A stretch of DNA of 64,000 nt. Origin: Combretum micranthum. Lineage: Eukaryota; Streptophyta; Magnoliopsida; Myrtales; Combretaceae. Every line of letters begins with the position of its first letter. Positions within the stretch are counted from its first letter, which is position 1. The position numbers and the translations under genes are program-made. The stretch spans positions 186,001-250,000 of the forward strand of contig JAMXBD010000232.1 in assembly GCA_024138025.1 (NCBI GenBank), read 5' to 3'. Below, one piece after another: positions 1-13,904 of the stretch. The notes beneath the pieces were generated by a model that did not search any database, had not been told where the DNA came from, and was given only the letters and a program-made list of their open reading frames with translations.

Positions 1-3000
1 TAGAGATTTCTAAAGTTGATCCATGTTTGAGGCGAAGGGATGTAGTAGACTTCAAGGGGAAAACCACAGCTTGAGTGAGAGTTGAAGATAGTATCTTTTG
101 TATAGGGCTTATGTGTATAAGTTCTCTTGAAAGTTTATAAGATTATGGTTATGAGCTTAACCCAAGTTGTATAAAGGACTCATTTATGGAACTTATACGT
201 ATGTGAAATTCTTATCTTGATGACCTCACAATCCTATGTTAATTGTTTACGCCAGAGAGTGTCTTATTAGTTTGATGCCTATAACCTGAAAGGCCTTAGT
301 TAGCTCACTCGAACGTGGTGATTTCTAAATTGTTGCAAAAAGGGACGTAAATACTGCTAGGGTGCAATGTGGCGGTGTGAAATCCTTTATTTTGATTTAA
401 AGGAAAATATTAAGTGTCCTTAATTATACCAATTTTAAAAATTTTAAAAAGTAAAAAAAAAAAATAAAAAGGAAAACGTAGTTCAAAAGTTCAAGAAGTG
501 GATACACATTTAGGTAAAAGTTTAGAGATGTAATTTGCCATTTTCCCTTCCCTTTTTTTTCACATTGAAAGTAAAACCATGATTTTAGATGTAGCTTGCT
601 CATGTTTATCAAAATGCATGTAACAAATATGTTAAAAACCATGCATGCAATTGATTAAAGCAATTCACTAGATTATTGCCAATTTGATAGCAATCATAGC
701 CCTCTAAACATTTCTTTATTAAGCAAAAATATCACGGTAACAAAAAAAGCACAAGAAAATTCTAGTCCATTAACAATGATTGGCCCACAACATCATAGTA
801 CAAGTTTACAAATTAATACAAATAAAACCTCAATTGGTGTCTATCCTGTTGCACACTCATCCAATTATATTTAGATGGTACTCATCCCCTCTCTCTTCTT
901 CCTTGTTGTTCAAGAAGAAAATTAGGGTTTCGTTTAACATCTACTCAAGATCTAAATACTATGAACGTATTGTAAAACAAAGATTTTGTTATCTTGATCT
1001 AGATGAGTAATTAGTTCGACATTCAAACAGCAAACTAATTCTAAGGTTTATATTTGTTTGTGTATGCATGTATCTAAAATGAGAACAAGAAACAAAGGCT
1101 TAATAGCATTTGAGCCCTAGTTTATCTCTAAGAAAGGAATAAAGAGAAAGAAGATGATTCCCATGTTTAGGTAACAAGTTTTCTACACCTCCACTGAAAA
1201 CTTGTTTACCATTTATATTAGAAATGTTCACCCAAGTGAAATTCAGTTATCTGTTGTGGCTTTATTATCTAGCATGCTTAAGTTCATGATTTTGAATGTA
1301 ATGCCTGACTTCATCTAATACTTAGCTTATAATCCCTTAAATGAGCGGGTTGTATTCTTTTCCTCTTTGTGTACTTCTCTTCAATCATAACACAAATTTA
1401 CGTAATTTTTCATATACCTAAAACCAGGCGTGAAATACATATATCTATACATTTACTAGATGTTGAAGGCATTAGAATGAAATGGTAGAAAACTAAATGG
1501 TTTACCAGGTTATTTTGGGCTTTAAGCCCTTATCAGCTCGATGTGAGTCGGGTCTTGGTTTAGGGACTTGGTGTTTGGTTGGGTTGCAAGTTCGGCAATG
1601 ACTTAAAACCCAAAATAACTTCATAAACCATTACTATTTCATTCTAATACCTTCAACTTCTAGTAAACACACAGATACATTTATATTATTTTGACTTGTT
1701 AATGTGGTTAAAATGCTCTTTCTGGTCCATGCGATTACTAATAGATTATAGTTTCAGGTGGAATTTCCTAGTCGTATTCATGAAATTGATTAAATTCCAT
1801 GAATAAGAATAACTATGTAGTTCATCAAAATTGCGTCTGCATGCTTAGTATTTTCGAAATTGTGTTTGCATTGCAAGTCTCGTAATATTCATTCTTTTGA
1901 TTGTTTTTTTGGCCAAAATTCATTATTTAATAAAAACCATCTTTTTCACATATTAGGCATATTAGGGTCATTTTGCATGAAAAAAAGAAGAAGAAGAAAA
2001 AAACATTTGGTCATATGGATTGGATTTCAATTGTCATCAATAAAAATCACTAATTGGTGTCTTTCAAACTAAAGACTTTGCATTAGGCTTTCCTACAATC
2101 GGGGCCTTCAAATTTTGGTATAGTAAGGATTCTTCATAAATAAATGTGAGCTTGCTAAGAAACATGAGCTTGACTTCTTTTGGTGATTAAAATTTACTAA
2201 CAAACTAAATTTTTATAAATAAAAATTTAAAACAATGAGAGATTTGATTCCGACTTGTGGATATATAGTCACCTACTGCACAACTATATAAAAAAAAATA
2301 TATATATATAAAAAATTATTCCCTCGTTTTTTTTTTTTGCATATTTCACGTCTTTAGCATATTATTTGCATACTTGTAAATCTTTATGCGCTATAGAAAA
2401 AAATTAATATTTTCTATTTTTTTTACTAATGGTTTATTTTTTATGCAATTTTAGGGATTTAGTGATTCTTTACTAATTTTAAACATTTCAGTTTTTTAGG
2501 ATTTTAGTGGACTTCATGTAATTTCCATTCATTTGTTTTTTTTTTTTTATCTTTAATATAAACGTATGTATATATAAAAATTATTATTTAATTAAGCCTC
2601 ATTAAATTTTAAAAGTTCATAAGTGGTAACATTCTTAGATGTGATAGGATAGCCTAAAGTTCGAATCTTTTGGTTTAATTTTCCTGAACATGAACCTTGT
2701 TTTAGAATAACCCAAGGACCAGTAGCTTAAATTAGGGTTTGATTCACCCAACTGGCTCTAATTTTATTATTTTTTTCCAATTTTGGTTGGTGGCCGCTCC
2801 AAAATGAATTTTAAATAAATTTCAAAAACATTTTCTAAAACCTTTTTTAATTGTGTCGAGTATCCAAGACAAGTGGGTTAGATATAACATAGATCCAATT
2901 AAAGAAAAGTGAGATTTTCAAGCTCCACATATTGTTTCAATATTTAAGTACAAATAACTAAAATATTTATGAAAAGAAAGGGAAAAGGTAAATTAGAAAA

Positions 3001-3978
3001 GGAATTCTCATTTAAATTATACAGGGTGTTCAAAATATGCTCTAAATCTTTAAAAAGACAAAATATAGAACTTAAACTAACCAATAATCAATAAGTGCAT
3101 TAGAAAATAAAAATCAAACATGAGCATTTACATAAAAATTTAGCACGGGATATTATTAATAAAAATCCAATTATAGCAATATATGAAAAATTGCTTTCAC
3201 AGAGAGCAGTATCCAATTTAGTAAAATGGTTCATTTAGATAAAATCTTCTTATTTTCTCCCATTGACCTTATAAACTTTTCTTATTGCGATTTCACACTT
3301 ACTATTATATGATAATATAAAGGTGAAAACCAAACTAAATAAAATTTAATATTTAACCATGGATCAAATACAAATCAAATTATCTTAGTTTGGGCAGTGA
3401 TGAATAATAACCCCATTGCTTTCACCACTCATATTGTTAAATAAAATAAATGGCATTGTTATTCTTAAATAAAACGGAATGTCAAGCAACATAAAAGAAC
3501 TGATATAAACATGCACTCATATTGTCGCAACATTCACAAATAAGTTGCTTAATTTTTAGATAATCAATCATTATAATTGTTGATCTAATGGAACCAAACT
3601 AAGCTGAACCCAAACCATAAAATACAATTTTTTTATATGTCAGCTCAATTTGCAGTTCGATTCAAAGTAGGTATAAATGAACCAAATCATTTTAATCAAA
3701 ACCGAATTGTTTGATATTAAAATAAATATATTAGCGATACTCTTTAGTCTTTTATTCTTTAGTATTTAACCCAACTATTATCTGGATTACAATTTTGTTT
3801 TGGATCTATAACTTTATTTACAGTGTTTTTCCATAGCAGCTAAAACTATTTGCTTATGGTTTCCCAATTGGCAATTTTTTGGATGAAATTTTAGATAGAA
3901 TATAATATTATCATATTACATGTCATAAGATGGTTGTATTTAGAGGTTTTATGATATATTGCATCATTTGTTAGATGA
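1..3978. other. AT-rich intergenic DNA, no recognisable gene
   Basis: Stops are frequent in all six frames. The longest open stretches (for example 780-1010 and 1860-2072 on the plus strand) are under 80 codons and resemble no family I know. The stretch holds one fold-back element (listed separately), a short TA run near 2300 and several poly-T runs near 2330 and 2540. Nothing else could be supported. Confidence 0.7.
1435..1690. repeat. Fold-back (MITE-like) inverted repeat
   Basis: The arms 1435-1525 and about 1601-1690 are imperfect reverse complements. Both contain, in the same order, TTTACTAGA, GTTGAAGG, ATTAGAATGAAAT, AATGGTTTA and GTTATTTTGGG followed by TTTTAAG or CTTTAAG. The left arm has a ~9-bp insertion relative to the right. 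The ~75-bp centre is GC-richer (GTCGGGTCTTGG, GGTTGGGTTGC). There is no ORF, so a non-autonomous DNA element is the likeliest reading. I could not fix the exact ends or a target duplication. Confidence 0.6.
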
Positions 3979-4590
3979 TGTCACGCCCCAAAGGGTACCC
4001 TAAACGCGACAGTCCACCACACTCGATATTTAAACTTAAGTATGGCATCCTTAGTCATCCCATAAGTTTATATATTGAGTGTAAGGAGTACTCACACAAT
4101 TTTAGGATCACACTTTGATTCGAGTAGTCTTAAGAAAGCATACATAGCATTAAGAATATAAATCACAACAAGATAAATAGTTAAACTTTACAAAAGCCAA
4201 GGGGGCATACCCCCGCCAAAATAATAGGAGTCTACATCGTTTAGCTCCAATTACATATATGAATTACATTAAAGAGATTTTCCTAGAAGTCCACGCCTAC
4301 ACTAGGTCCCGACTTCCTCAAAAGCTCTTTAATTCCATGTGATAAACCTGCACAAAATGTCCTCTCGGAACATCCAAAAATAGGAACACTGCAACAAAAA
4401 CTGTTGGGGTATAAGCTAATGCTTAGTGAGATTCATTTTCTTCAAGTAACATGCCCGACCAAGCTAAAATATCTATACAAGCAAGTTATAATTAAGCAAC
4501 CATATGAATGCACAAGCATATGAGCAAACAAGCATATGACTTTCCGGTAGTCATAAGTGAATGAATTTACGCCCTCCATTCGGGGTTTGG

Positions 4591-4767
4591 GGTAGTTCAT
4601 AAGTCATGCAACTACAATTCCAAAGTTGGTCCATAAGACATGCAACCATTGTCCCAATCTTAAGTGGGGTGGTCCATAAGACATGCAACCACAATTTAAT
4701 GTTGGTCCATAAGTCATGCAACCATAGTTTCATTATTCGAATGGGGTGGTCCATAAGTCATGCAACC
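4591..4767. repeat. Minisatellite inside the solo LTR
   Basis: Five copies of a core close to GGTCCATAAGTCATGCAACC start at about 4591, 4628, 4671, 4704 and 4748. They are separated by variable 13-24-bp linkers such as CATTGTCCCAATCTTAAGTG. The first copy is the most diverged (GGTAGTTCATAAGTCATGCAAC). The minus-strand ORF at 4551-4754 is only a shadow of this repeat. Confidence 0.8.
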
Positions 4768-6819
4768 CTAGTCCCCTTTCATTAAAGACCCGCTGCCTCC
4801 CAGTACACCTTTGTCCCACCAAAGACATACTCGACAATGATATAAGACTCACTACGTGATATGCATGTAGTTTATTCATATAATCATGACATATTACTTA
4901 GATAATTTAAAGTGACCATACAATTTTCAGACATTCCAAATCTATACTAGCTCATACAAGATTATTACAACAAAGCTTGCCTCGATATACTTATCGTTCA
5001 TTCATGCAAGTTTAGATCACCATTCAAACACAATTTTATCTTTTCCTAAGTCTAATGCCACTACTACTACAAGCACATCCAAGAGCATAATTAATTGAGA
5101 AATGAACTCACTTGTCCATGTAGTGAAAATCCACTAGTCGTAATAGTCCTCGGGAAGTGGTAACCCGTCCTCCAATTCACCTAGGTACAAAGAATACCCT
5201 CAATGAGCATCTCTTATGAAGTTCTATTAAACTTAACAATTTTATTTACTAAGTTCGTCAATTTCCGTCTAGGTTGAATCCTTAACTTAAAAAGGTCATA
5301 TCTAACTCATTTTAACTCGGAATTTAGCTTATAATATACCGATTTATACCTACTTCGAAAGAGCTATCCATTTCTAAAGTTAATTCAAACATTTAAGGTC
5401 ATTTAAGGGTCGGAAACGTACTGTACAGTAGGGTTGCGAAAATTCCAGATTTGAGCCTTTGTGAAAAATTGCCATATCTACTCTATTTAACTACTTAGGA
5501 CCATATTAGTCCTAAACTTGCAAGGAGATCCTCAAACAAAATTAAGAGATTACACTTATCTAATACCAAACATAAAGTTCAAAAGAAACTTCTAAGAATC
5601 CATATTCATAAAACCAAATTCACAAGTTGAAACTCATTGTCTTGTTTTGAGTAATTCCTTTACTAAAACTCACTTAGTTCAATGAAAATAATTTTTCCTA
5701 TATTATGTATCATCAAAGCATTTCATTTTCAATGTAAAATACTTGTTTTGAGATCAAAAAGAAGGTTTTCAAAATTGGTCTTCTCATAATTACGAATTTC
5801 CACTTTGAAACTTACAATGAAAACAAGACCTAAATATTGTCTTCTACAAAGCACTTGATTTATGCAATACTTCTTAGGAAAACCCATTCAAACTTATGAA
5901 AATCCATTCCTTAAGATATCTATATCAAGAGCCTCTTATATTTTTGTCTAAATCTTCATTTTAAAGTTGATGATGGGTTTCAAAAATAGGTCTTGGTCTT
6001 GATCCGAATTTTCATAAATTTATTTTGGACATATCTCTTGAGAAAATTCATCAAAACTCATGAAAAACAACCCATTACATATTATATCAAGAACCCTTCA
6101 TTTCTTGAATAAAATCCTCATTTGTGAGTTGAAAAACATGTTTTTATTTTGGATCTTTGTCTTGATCCGAAAATACAATTTTTGTTTTTGAAAATAAACT
6201 TTGAAAATCAACTTTGATTCTTGTAAGATGAAGCCTTGATGATATACATCCATCAAACCTTCATTTTCTTAACAAAAGCTTCCATTTTAAGACTTGAAAG
6301 AGGGTTTTTAAAATAGGGCATTGACAAGTTACGAATTTTTCTTTTTCATTCCAACTTGAATCTAAGATCTACTCAATATATATCCATGAAAGCATAAGAA
6401 AAACTTAGTAGTAAGCCTTGAACTCCTAGATCTACACATAAACATAACTAAAGCTTGATAAAACTCTAGATCTACAAGCTATCACAAAAACAAGAAGATA
6501 AACAAGCCTTCCATATAACAAAAATACTAAGAACAAAAGAACATCATCTAGAGGAGTGTTTCACTTCTTGGCATCATCATCCATAGCCTTTTAAGCTTGT
6601 GGAATCCTTTGATGCATGAAACATCCATGGTATCATCCTAGAACATCTTATAAGAGCAAAAGGAGAAAGATTACCTCAAATAATTGCAAGAAATATATGG
6701 AAGCAAGAAAGAAAAATGGGACAGCTTGTTCAAGAAGACAAGGCAAGGAAGAAGAGAAAAAGAGGGAAAAAGAGAGAGGAAAAATAGGGTTTGTAAAATG
6801 AAAGAGGAAAGGAAAGAGA

Positions 6820-6831
6820 TGTTTAAATAGA
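6820..6831 (-). promoter_or_regulatory. TATA-like box of the solo LTR
   Basis: On the minus strand CTATTTAAAC lies just upstream of a long CT-rich stretch (to about 6700), the usual layout of a plant LTR promoter and its transcript leader. This is a motif and position call only. Confidence 0.35.
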
Positions 6832-7662
6832 GATAAATGGTGTTAAATATTTTAAAAAAAAAAAAATAAAACAGCTGCATGGAGGGAGGGCTGGCGTGAT
6901 TTTTGGAGTAGAATAGGGGGTGTTTTGTTGAATTGAAATTGTAATTTTGAAAGTGTAACTTGTAGCTCCATCCAATTCAACTAAAAGAGACTTTTAAAAT
7001 ATCAAATAATTAATTAAAAATAATGAAAAGTGGCTAATTTTATGGGGAATGGGCAGCTGCAATTTTGGGAAAGAAGTGTAAGAAAAAGCAAAAGAAGACA
7101 TAATAATGTGTAGTAATGATAATGTATGTGTACTTGTGATAAAGTGGCTTTTTGAATAAGAAAATATATAAAATAAATTAAGAAAAATATTTTTATTAAG
7201 TAGCAGAATTTTTATGATTTAAATAAAATAATCAATTAAATTATTTTTAGAAATTTAACAATTAAGTTACCGGTAAGAGTAAAATAAGCTTATATGAGCT
7301 ATAACTGATATTTTTAGAATCCGAAAAATTCTAAACTTGATATTTTTGAAATCCTTATAAAAATACGAGTCTAAAAATATTAAATATATTTTTAATTTTC
7401 CGAGTCCCGGGACACGCTTTCCAAAGCAGTATCCAAACGGGTTCGAAATAAGCCGAAAATGAACCAATCTGATATTTTTAATAATTCAAATATTATTACG
7501 GACTATTATAAACACTTTAATTATTTTTCGACTCCTCGATTTACGAACTCGGGTTTACAGGATCTAAACTATAGGGTTTTACTCAAGATCGGTTGATTTA
7601 AGGTCTCCGGTAGACTTTCCGGCTTAAGGTTTAGGGCTTAGAAAACAGGGGTTTACAGATGA

Positions 7663-10538
7663 TACTAAGGATTTGAAGACAATTTAGTAATTCAAATTAA
7701 TTAATTTAGTGGAAATTTAATTATATATTAAAGAAAGAAAGAAAACTATTTTTATGAAATGAATGCAAAAGATTAGCTTTCTTATTCTTAGTTAGTGCTA
7801 AAGATTTCCTGAGAATATAGCATGTGCCAGTATTATCTGTAGGATAGGACAATCTAGATAGCATATGTGAAATTGTTGTAGATGGGTAGAGATCTAATTT
7901 CTTCCTAATATGTATTGTCATTGTGAGATAATGCTAAGCGACTTTGATACTTGCATAAAATTCCTTAATTTGAATGTTATTATCTACTTGATAACTCCAT
8001 TAGTTATTAGTTATTAATATTATTAACTAGAATAATGGGTCCAAGACATGTCTATAGTTTCTATACAAAGAAATTACTAATATACAAATTTTACAAAATT
8101 AATTACATATATCCCATAGTAGAATTGCATTTGAGAATCAAGACATAGATTTTCATAAACAAATCACATTAATGAATCGTGATATGAAGTTTCACTACGT
8201 ACCTATATCACGGTTGATAAAAAATGATATCCATATTGCAATTTTACACGCGATATAGCTCTACACATATCGCTTTGATGCAATATGATGTTATATCACT
8301 TGTTATAAACGCAATATACGTGCACTTGTATTTCCACCATATATCATGATTTACTACTTCGATTATTATTCTTCTGCTCGGAAAACTAATGGCTTCAACA
8401 CTTCCTAATAGGGATATCAAAGTCCCCTTTCACAAATTGAGCATTTTCATTGAATCTTAGTCTCTTGAACTTGAAAGAACATGTTTTGATTACCATGTTT
8501 ACAAACTCAAGTTCCAAAACTATCCATACAATGAGTACAATAACATTTGTCAAGGCTTTTTATGATGGGAAAATTCATATTTATCTAGCCTTTTTGCTAA
8601 CACAAACAACTCAAGTAATTTTAAGAAACTTATCAATGCTTTACATAATTTTTTTTTTCATGCTAGTCGATGTGTTGCCAATTTATTTGTGTGTTGTGCT
8701 ATGTGTTGTCTACATGCCATTTATGTGGTATTAATATGCCTTTAAATGGTCCTATAGTTGCATATATAAAATGCCTTTTTCATCAACTATAAACAATGAA
8801 ATCTTAGTTCTTATAGAATGATATTTTTGAATAAATATAATTATAGCCCAAGCTATTGGTTAGTTGCATATAAACATTAAGTAATCATGAATGATTTCAT
8901 CTCTCCATGACTTAGGAAAATAACTCCTAAACCATACTAGAACCCCAAATATGAGGTTTTAAAATTGATGCCAAATTAATTTCACAAAGTGTAGAAATCA
9001 AAGTTTATGTTCTATCCACACTAGATTTTATATTTTGTAGGTGATTCATGAAAAGGAAATATAGCTAGAGGGTGCATGTACAAGGCTGGAATTCTTTTTT
9101 ATTATTGTCATTTGCGGCTTTTCCTATTACTTAGCCAAGCTATCTAATCCCTTTAATTTCATTTCTCTCTTTAGCGTGATATATATGGAAGGACTCTAGT
9201 ACCGCACAGGAAATTAGTTCTTGCTTTCATGGCCTAGGCATAGGTACCTTTGGTCTTAATTGGACTATGGTTGTCAGCATCTTTTTAGGTCACTTAGAAA
9301 TCATGGATCTACAATCGTCAATGTTCTTATTGATTTCTTCTTATTGATGTATGTGACTGTCTCACTTCTATATTGGAATAATCTATATAGAGCTAAGAGA
9401 TTCCCTATCTTTTCCTAAAATATCTTTGATGCAGATGGCCAACAATACAATATTATGAGGATTCTGAATGCAAAAGAATTTGATATCGATGTAGATGCAT
9501 ACGATAATTAAAACAAATTGTACCTAAATGTCCTCTTTTCCATTAGTTTTGTGATAAGTTTTACAACTTTAACCCAGGTATTTCTCTTTTACGAAAGTAA
9601 GCAAATTGTTTGGTATTTTTTCCATTTCCATATGTTATCATAAATGGTAAATATTCCATTAAAATGATTTGTAAGTGATGATACCTCCAAAACTCCTAAA
9701 GCATGCTTTTAGCAGTGTTAGCTATGTCTAGATTGCTAGAAAGCTAAATCGTATTTTATATGAAGTCATGTCTTAAAAGTGCATGAGGACTTTTGGTACT
9801 TGGTTAATTATTTTTGAAAGTGTATATCAAACTATCCTTATTTAATCATTTTCTTATTGGAAAAATGCAAGAGTAACATGATGTGCATACTAGGATGATG
9901 AATAGATGTTCTTAATGGTGGTTCCACGATATCTTAACTTTAATGTTTATTGTTGCCATAGTTATCTTGTGAAGGTTAGAACAACCAGCTTCAACTAAGA
10001 TGATTGAAAAATATTAGAAGTGTAATAGGAGTTGCAAGTTTTGTCATTTTTTTTTAAATTTTATACAAGGGATATGTATTTTGAATACATAGTTGGAAAA
10101 ATGATTTTTGATGATTAGAAGACGCTAATAATGAAGAGGTATAAGTAAATAATCAAGATAATGGGAAAATGCAAATAACATCAAAACCTTGACTTTGAGC
10201 CATATATGCTTCATGGATTTTCAAATGTTGTAAATATTCATCCTTAAGTTTAATAGCTTTTTATAAATAACCCTTAAGTTAAAAGAAATTTCATATACTT
10301 TGATTTTAGTGGGAGAACACGTCTTATATTTATTAGAATATGCTTTAATATCATCTATTATTTGATAGTACTTCATTGCTACTTAACTAAAAAATCGATT
10401 GTCTTTTATATTGTTATTTTATCAATAGGATAATTGCTTGCACTATTTGAAAGTTCCAAGAGTATATCCACATTTATCCACACATTAAACTAAAGTTTAA
10501 AATGTTATTTGAAATTTTTCCAAAATATATTATAAATA
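7663..10538. other. AT-rich intergenic DNA, no recognisable gene
   Basis: No domain, RNA gene or LTR could be recognised. The largest open frame (8450-8734, plus, 94 codons) is hydrophobic and low-complexity at its end, with no family match and no supporting start or splice context. Some short palindromic words occur around 8240-8310 (CGATATAG, CATATCG). Confidence 0.6.
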
Positions 10539-10911
10539 AGGGTTAATGACGAAAAATAGTACATGAACTTTCACCAAAAGAATAATTAGGTACCTAAAGT
10601 TTGATTTTGAATAAATTGGTATCTGAACAAAGTTTTTGTTGAATTTTTTTATACATAAATTTTTTTTTTGATAATTTTGGTACATGAATAAAGTTTTTGT
10701 TGACTTTTTTTATACTTGAAATAAGTTAAATGAGGTATGAAATAAGTCCACAAAAAGTTTATTCAGTTACCAAATTTATCAAAACTAAATTTTAGGTATA
10801 AAAAAAGTCAACAAAAACTTTGTTTAGGTATCAAATTATTCAAAATTAAGCTTCAAGTACCTAATTGTTCTTTTGACAAAAGTTCAAATATCATTTTTGT
10901 TTTTATCCCTA
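10539..10911. mobile_element. Fold-back MITE with ~170-bp inverted arms
   Basis: The left side begins AGGGTTAATGACGAAAAATAG and the right side ends TTTTTATCCCT, its imperfect reverse complement. The arms then match for about 170 bp through shared words such as AGAATAATTAGGTACCT, AAAGTTTTTGTTGA and TATACC. The whole unit folds into one long hairpin with a small centre near 10720. It has no ORF. It is a non-autonomous DNA element; superfamily and target duplication were not resolved. Confidence 0.7.
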
Positions 10912-11243
10912 TTAATAATGATGTGCAATTATAAATTAAGAAAAGGGGAAAATAACTCCTTAAATTTTATCCTCATAGTAAACTTATTACTTGAATATTT
11001 GAATGTATCAAATCACCCTAAACTTTTGATATATTGACAAATATCCCTCATAAGCTATGTATGCTAAACTTTTTGACTCTTATACGAAAACACTAACTTT
11101 TTTTTTTGGTGAACAAAAAAAAAAAAAAACACTAAAAAAAACTTATCAAATTGTACTTAATACCCCTTAATTTTTCACATTAATATGATTTTTGAACTAA
11201 GATGTACTTTGTATTTGAATTTATTAAAATTTATAAGGATTAT
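10912..11243. other. Spacer with a poly-T/poly-A palindrome
   Basis: AT-rich spacer between the MITE and the next LTR. It contains a T-run, then GGTGAAC, then an A-run (about 11097-11131), which folds on itself. There is no gene signal. Confidence 0.5.
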
Positions 11244-11815
11244 TGTAAGGACCCGACATGTCCTACATTAAAATTCAGACATGTGAAATCCCCAAGCCAC
11301 TTATAATATCCTAAAGTATTACAAGCATGGGCTTCTTTAAAGGATTTGTTTATGTTGAACAGTGCTAACCAATTTTAATTATTGAAATCATTTGATTAGA
11401 TTCTAAATATAACTGAATTTAGTAGTGATGAAAACAAACTTTATAAAAATATTCATAGCTTTCACTCATACAATAGTAGATCAACTTTCATAAAACAAGA
11501 CCATACCACCATGCATCTCATATACCTTTCATGATGGTACAATAAAGTTTTCAAAACTTACTACAAAACATGGGCTAACTAGCCTTTTTTCAGGAAATAT
11601 AATTTCATAAGATAAATCCAGCTCTTATTACAAAAACAAAGCAAAATAAAATTCACAGTCTTAACTTACTTCAATCTTCAACAAGTTCTTCCCAAGTTAT
11701 CCCATACAACCAAACCAAACATCATAAAAAACACTATGATCATCCACATCATCTTGATCAAATTATCAACATCATCATCATCGTCAAATCATCATTAACA
11801 TCATCACCAATCAAC

Positions 11816-13620
11816 ACCTGGAAAGAAAGAATAATGAGCCATAGCCTAGTACATAGCAACACAAGCACACACAAGATGATACATGAGCTTAAACTAGTGC
11901 AACGTAGCAAAAACAAGTTATTATCTTTAAATTAAAATAAACAAATCAACACTAGAGCACTCATACCCCGAAACAATCTCTGGGATCCTGGGGGTCCTGA
12001 GTAACAGCAGCTGCTCAAGGGGTTGATATAAAAAACCCAGATACTTATATCTCCTAAATCTAACTGAGAAAGAGAAAATAGCCTCATCTAAGGTTCACAG
12101 TCGTTATACAGCTTTACTTATCTCAATCCATAACATCATTTAGTTGATCTGGACTTATAAACATAAACTAAACCATACTACTTCACCATAAGTAAATGTT
12201 ATGCAAATACTATTTACCTTATCGGCTATCCACTAAGCCACTTATGAATCGCTATTGCATCATGACATGAAGGTGGCCTAAACGCCTAACTACAATGCTC
12301 AGCTCCAAACAAGTTTGTTGCTCCCCTAACTAAATTAAACAACACAAGCATAACCAACACTCTATTATTAAGGTCGTCTTTAAGTTTTAGTTCATTTAAG
12401 AAATATGTCTATCCTAAACAACCAATAAGCACGTCACTGTATACCTTATTTAAAACCTGACGAAGTAAAGACCCGACCCTCTAAATCCTGAGATTTTGAT
12501 TATCGAGTCCCTGACCACATATAATGTTTTCACATTATATGTAAGGTTGTCCTAAAACTAACAGTTTATGAAAATTGTTTGATCAAAACTACTAAAACTT
12601 TATAAAGAACTTTTAATAAAACAAGATTGCTAACAAAAGCAATCTATACATATATTTACATCATATATGCACTGTTTAGTGTCAATACAAAACACTACAA
12701 AATTACAAGTTTTTTTAAAGCAAAAGAATCTTAAGGAATCTTAAGGTCTGTACAAATTAAGCTTATCTATCAAGCCTTCTATACATAAATTTTCCTTTAG
12801 CAGAAATTCTTCCAAAATTCCAGGGTGTTCGAGTCCTATTCATCCCACTCATCCATGAATCTCTCAAAGTCGGACCCGTAACCCAAATCATCATAAAACT
12901 CGTCTCCAGTACCTACAAAGCAGCAAAAGTGAGCCAAAGGCTTAATACACAATAACAAATACAAGAACAAGTTATCAAGCCAACGTAAATCCATTGAAAT
13001 GCATCAGTAAACAAGTGATTATCTTTATTAATTTTTCTTTCGCAAAACAATAGGGGGGTATTCAAACCCCGGAATCACGCTTTGGGCATTCAGGGATCCT
13101 GAGTAATAGCAGCTACTCAGGGGGTTGATATAAGCAGTCCGAATACTTATATCTCCTATATCTATTTCATAAAGGTAATAGCTTCATTTAGGGTTCAAAA
13201 GTCGTTGCTCGACTCTACTTAAACTCAGTCCATAACATGAGCCTAGTTCACAAGTTCCCATAAACCTTGAACTAAATCATGTTCTTTCCCCCTAAGTTTA
13301 AGCAAACATTACTCATATACTATTCCTCCTATCGACTACCCACTTAACCAAAAAGAATCGCTATTGCATCATAGCGTACCATTGCATCATGGTAAAGTTA
13401 TTGCATCATGACTTGGTTAAGCGCCTAACTAACATGTCATTGCATCATGATAGGTTTGCTGCTCCTCAGACCAGATTAAACAGCGTAATAGACATCCAAT
13501 TCATTCAAATATTAAGCCGAATCAATTTAAGTCAAATTAGGAATGCCTAATCCTAGCAAACATCAAACAAGCTATTGCGTACCTGAACCTAATAGTATAT
13601 CACTATAGTCTCTCTCGATG
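11816..13620. repeat. Diverged ~1.08-kb internal duplication in the LTR
   Basis: Segment A (about 11816-12560) and segment B (about 12905-13620) are collinear diverged copies. Both run through AAAG...GTGAGCC or ATGAGCC, a block with GGGATCCTG, GAGTAACAGCAGCT or GAGTAATAGCAGCT, GGGGTTGATATAA, ATACTTATATCTCCTA, then CGCTATTGCATCAT and GCGCCTAACTA or ACGCCTAACTA. Copy B has several extra copies of CATTGCATCATG (near 13360, 13380, 13400 and 13440) that copy A lacks. Confidence 0.7.
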
Positions 13621-13904
13621 AACTAACCGAAGAACCCTTAACTGAAATAGGAATATCAAAATAATCAATAAATAAATATAGATTCCACATTTACAAATAT
13701 ACATACATATCACAATCCTAGATCAATTATACAAGGAAATTCATTAAGCTTTGCATAAAGTTTTAATATTAAATTCATGCATAAAACATGTTTATCTAGC
13801 TCATATATTCAACAGGGAATCATATATGAAGTAAAGATTGAAAATTGAAGAAGTTTGTATTTGAAAAACTCAGGGGATATGATGCCTTCCAACGCTTGCA
13901 ACAT

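Larger units (their letters stand above)
3979..7657 (-). mobile_element. Solo LTR of a long-LTR retrotransposon (probably Ty3/gypsy)
   Basis: The block starts TGTCACGCCCC and ends GGGTTTACA, so it has TG...CA ends. It is flanked by a perfect 5-bp duplication GATGA (3974-3978 and 7658-7662), the signature of an LTR-element insertion. It contains no gag/pol homology, primer-binding site or internal repeat of its ends, so it is best read as a 3.68-kb solo LTR left by LTR-LTR recombination. Read on the minus strand it ends GGGGCGTGACA and has a TATA-like box near 6821-6831 followed by a pyrimidine-rich stretch, as expected for a promoter-bearing LTR in minus orientation. The length and ends recall the Tekay/Del chromovirus group, but that is an inference. 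Confidence 0.75.

Noticed and set aside
6616..6880. ORFs on both strands in a purine-rich tract
   Set aside because: They come from the low stop density of the GA/CT-rich leader of the solo LTR.
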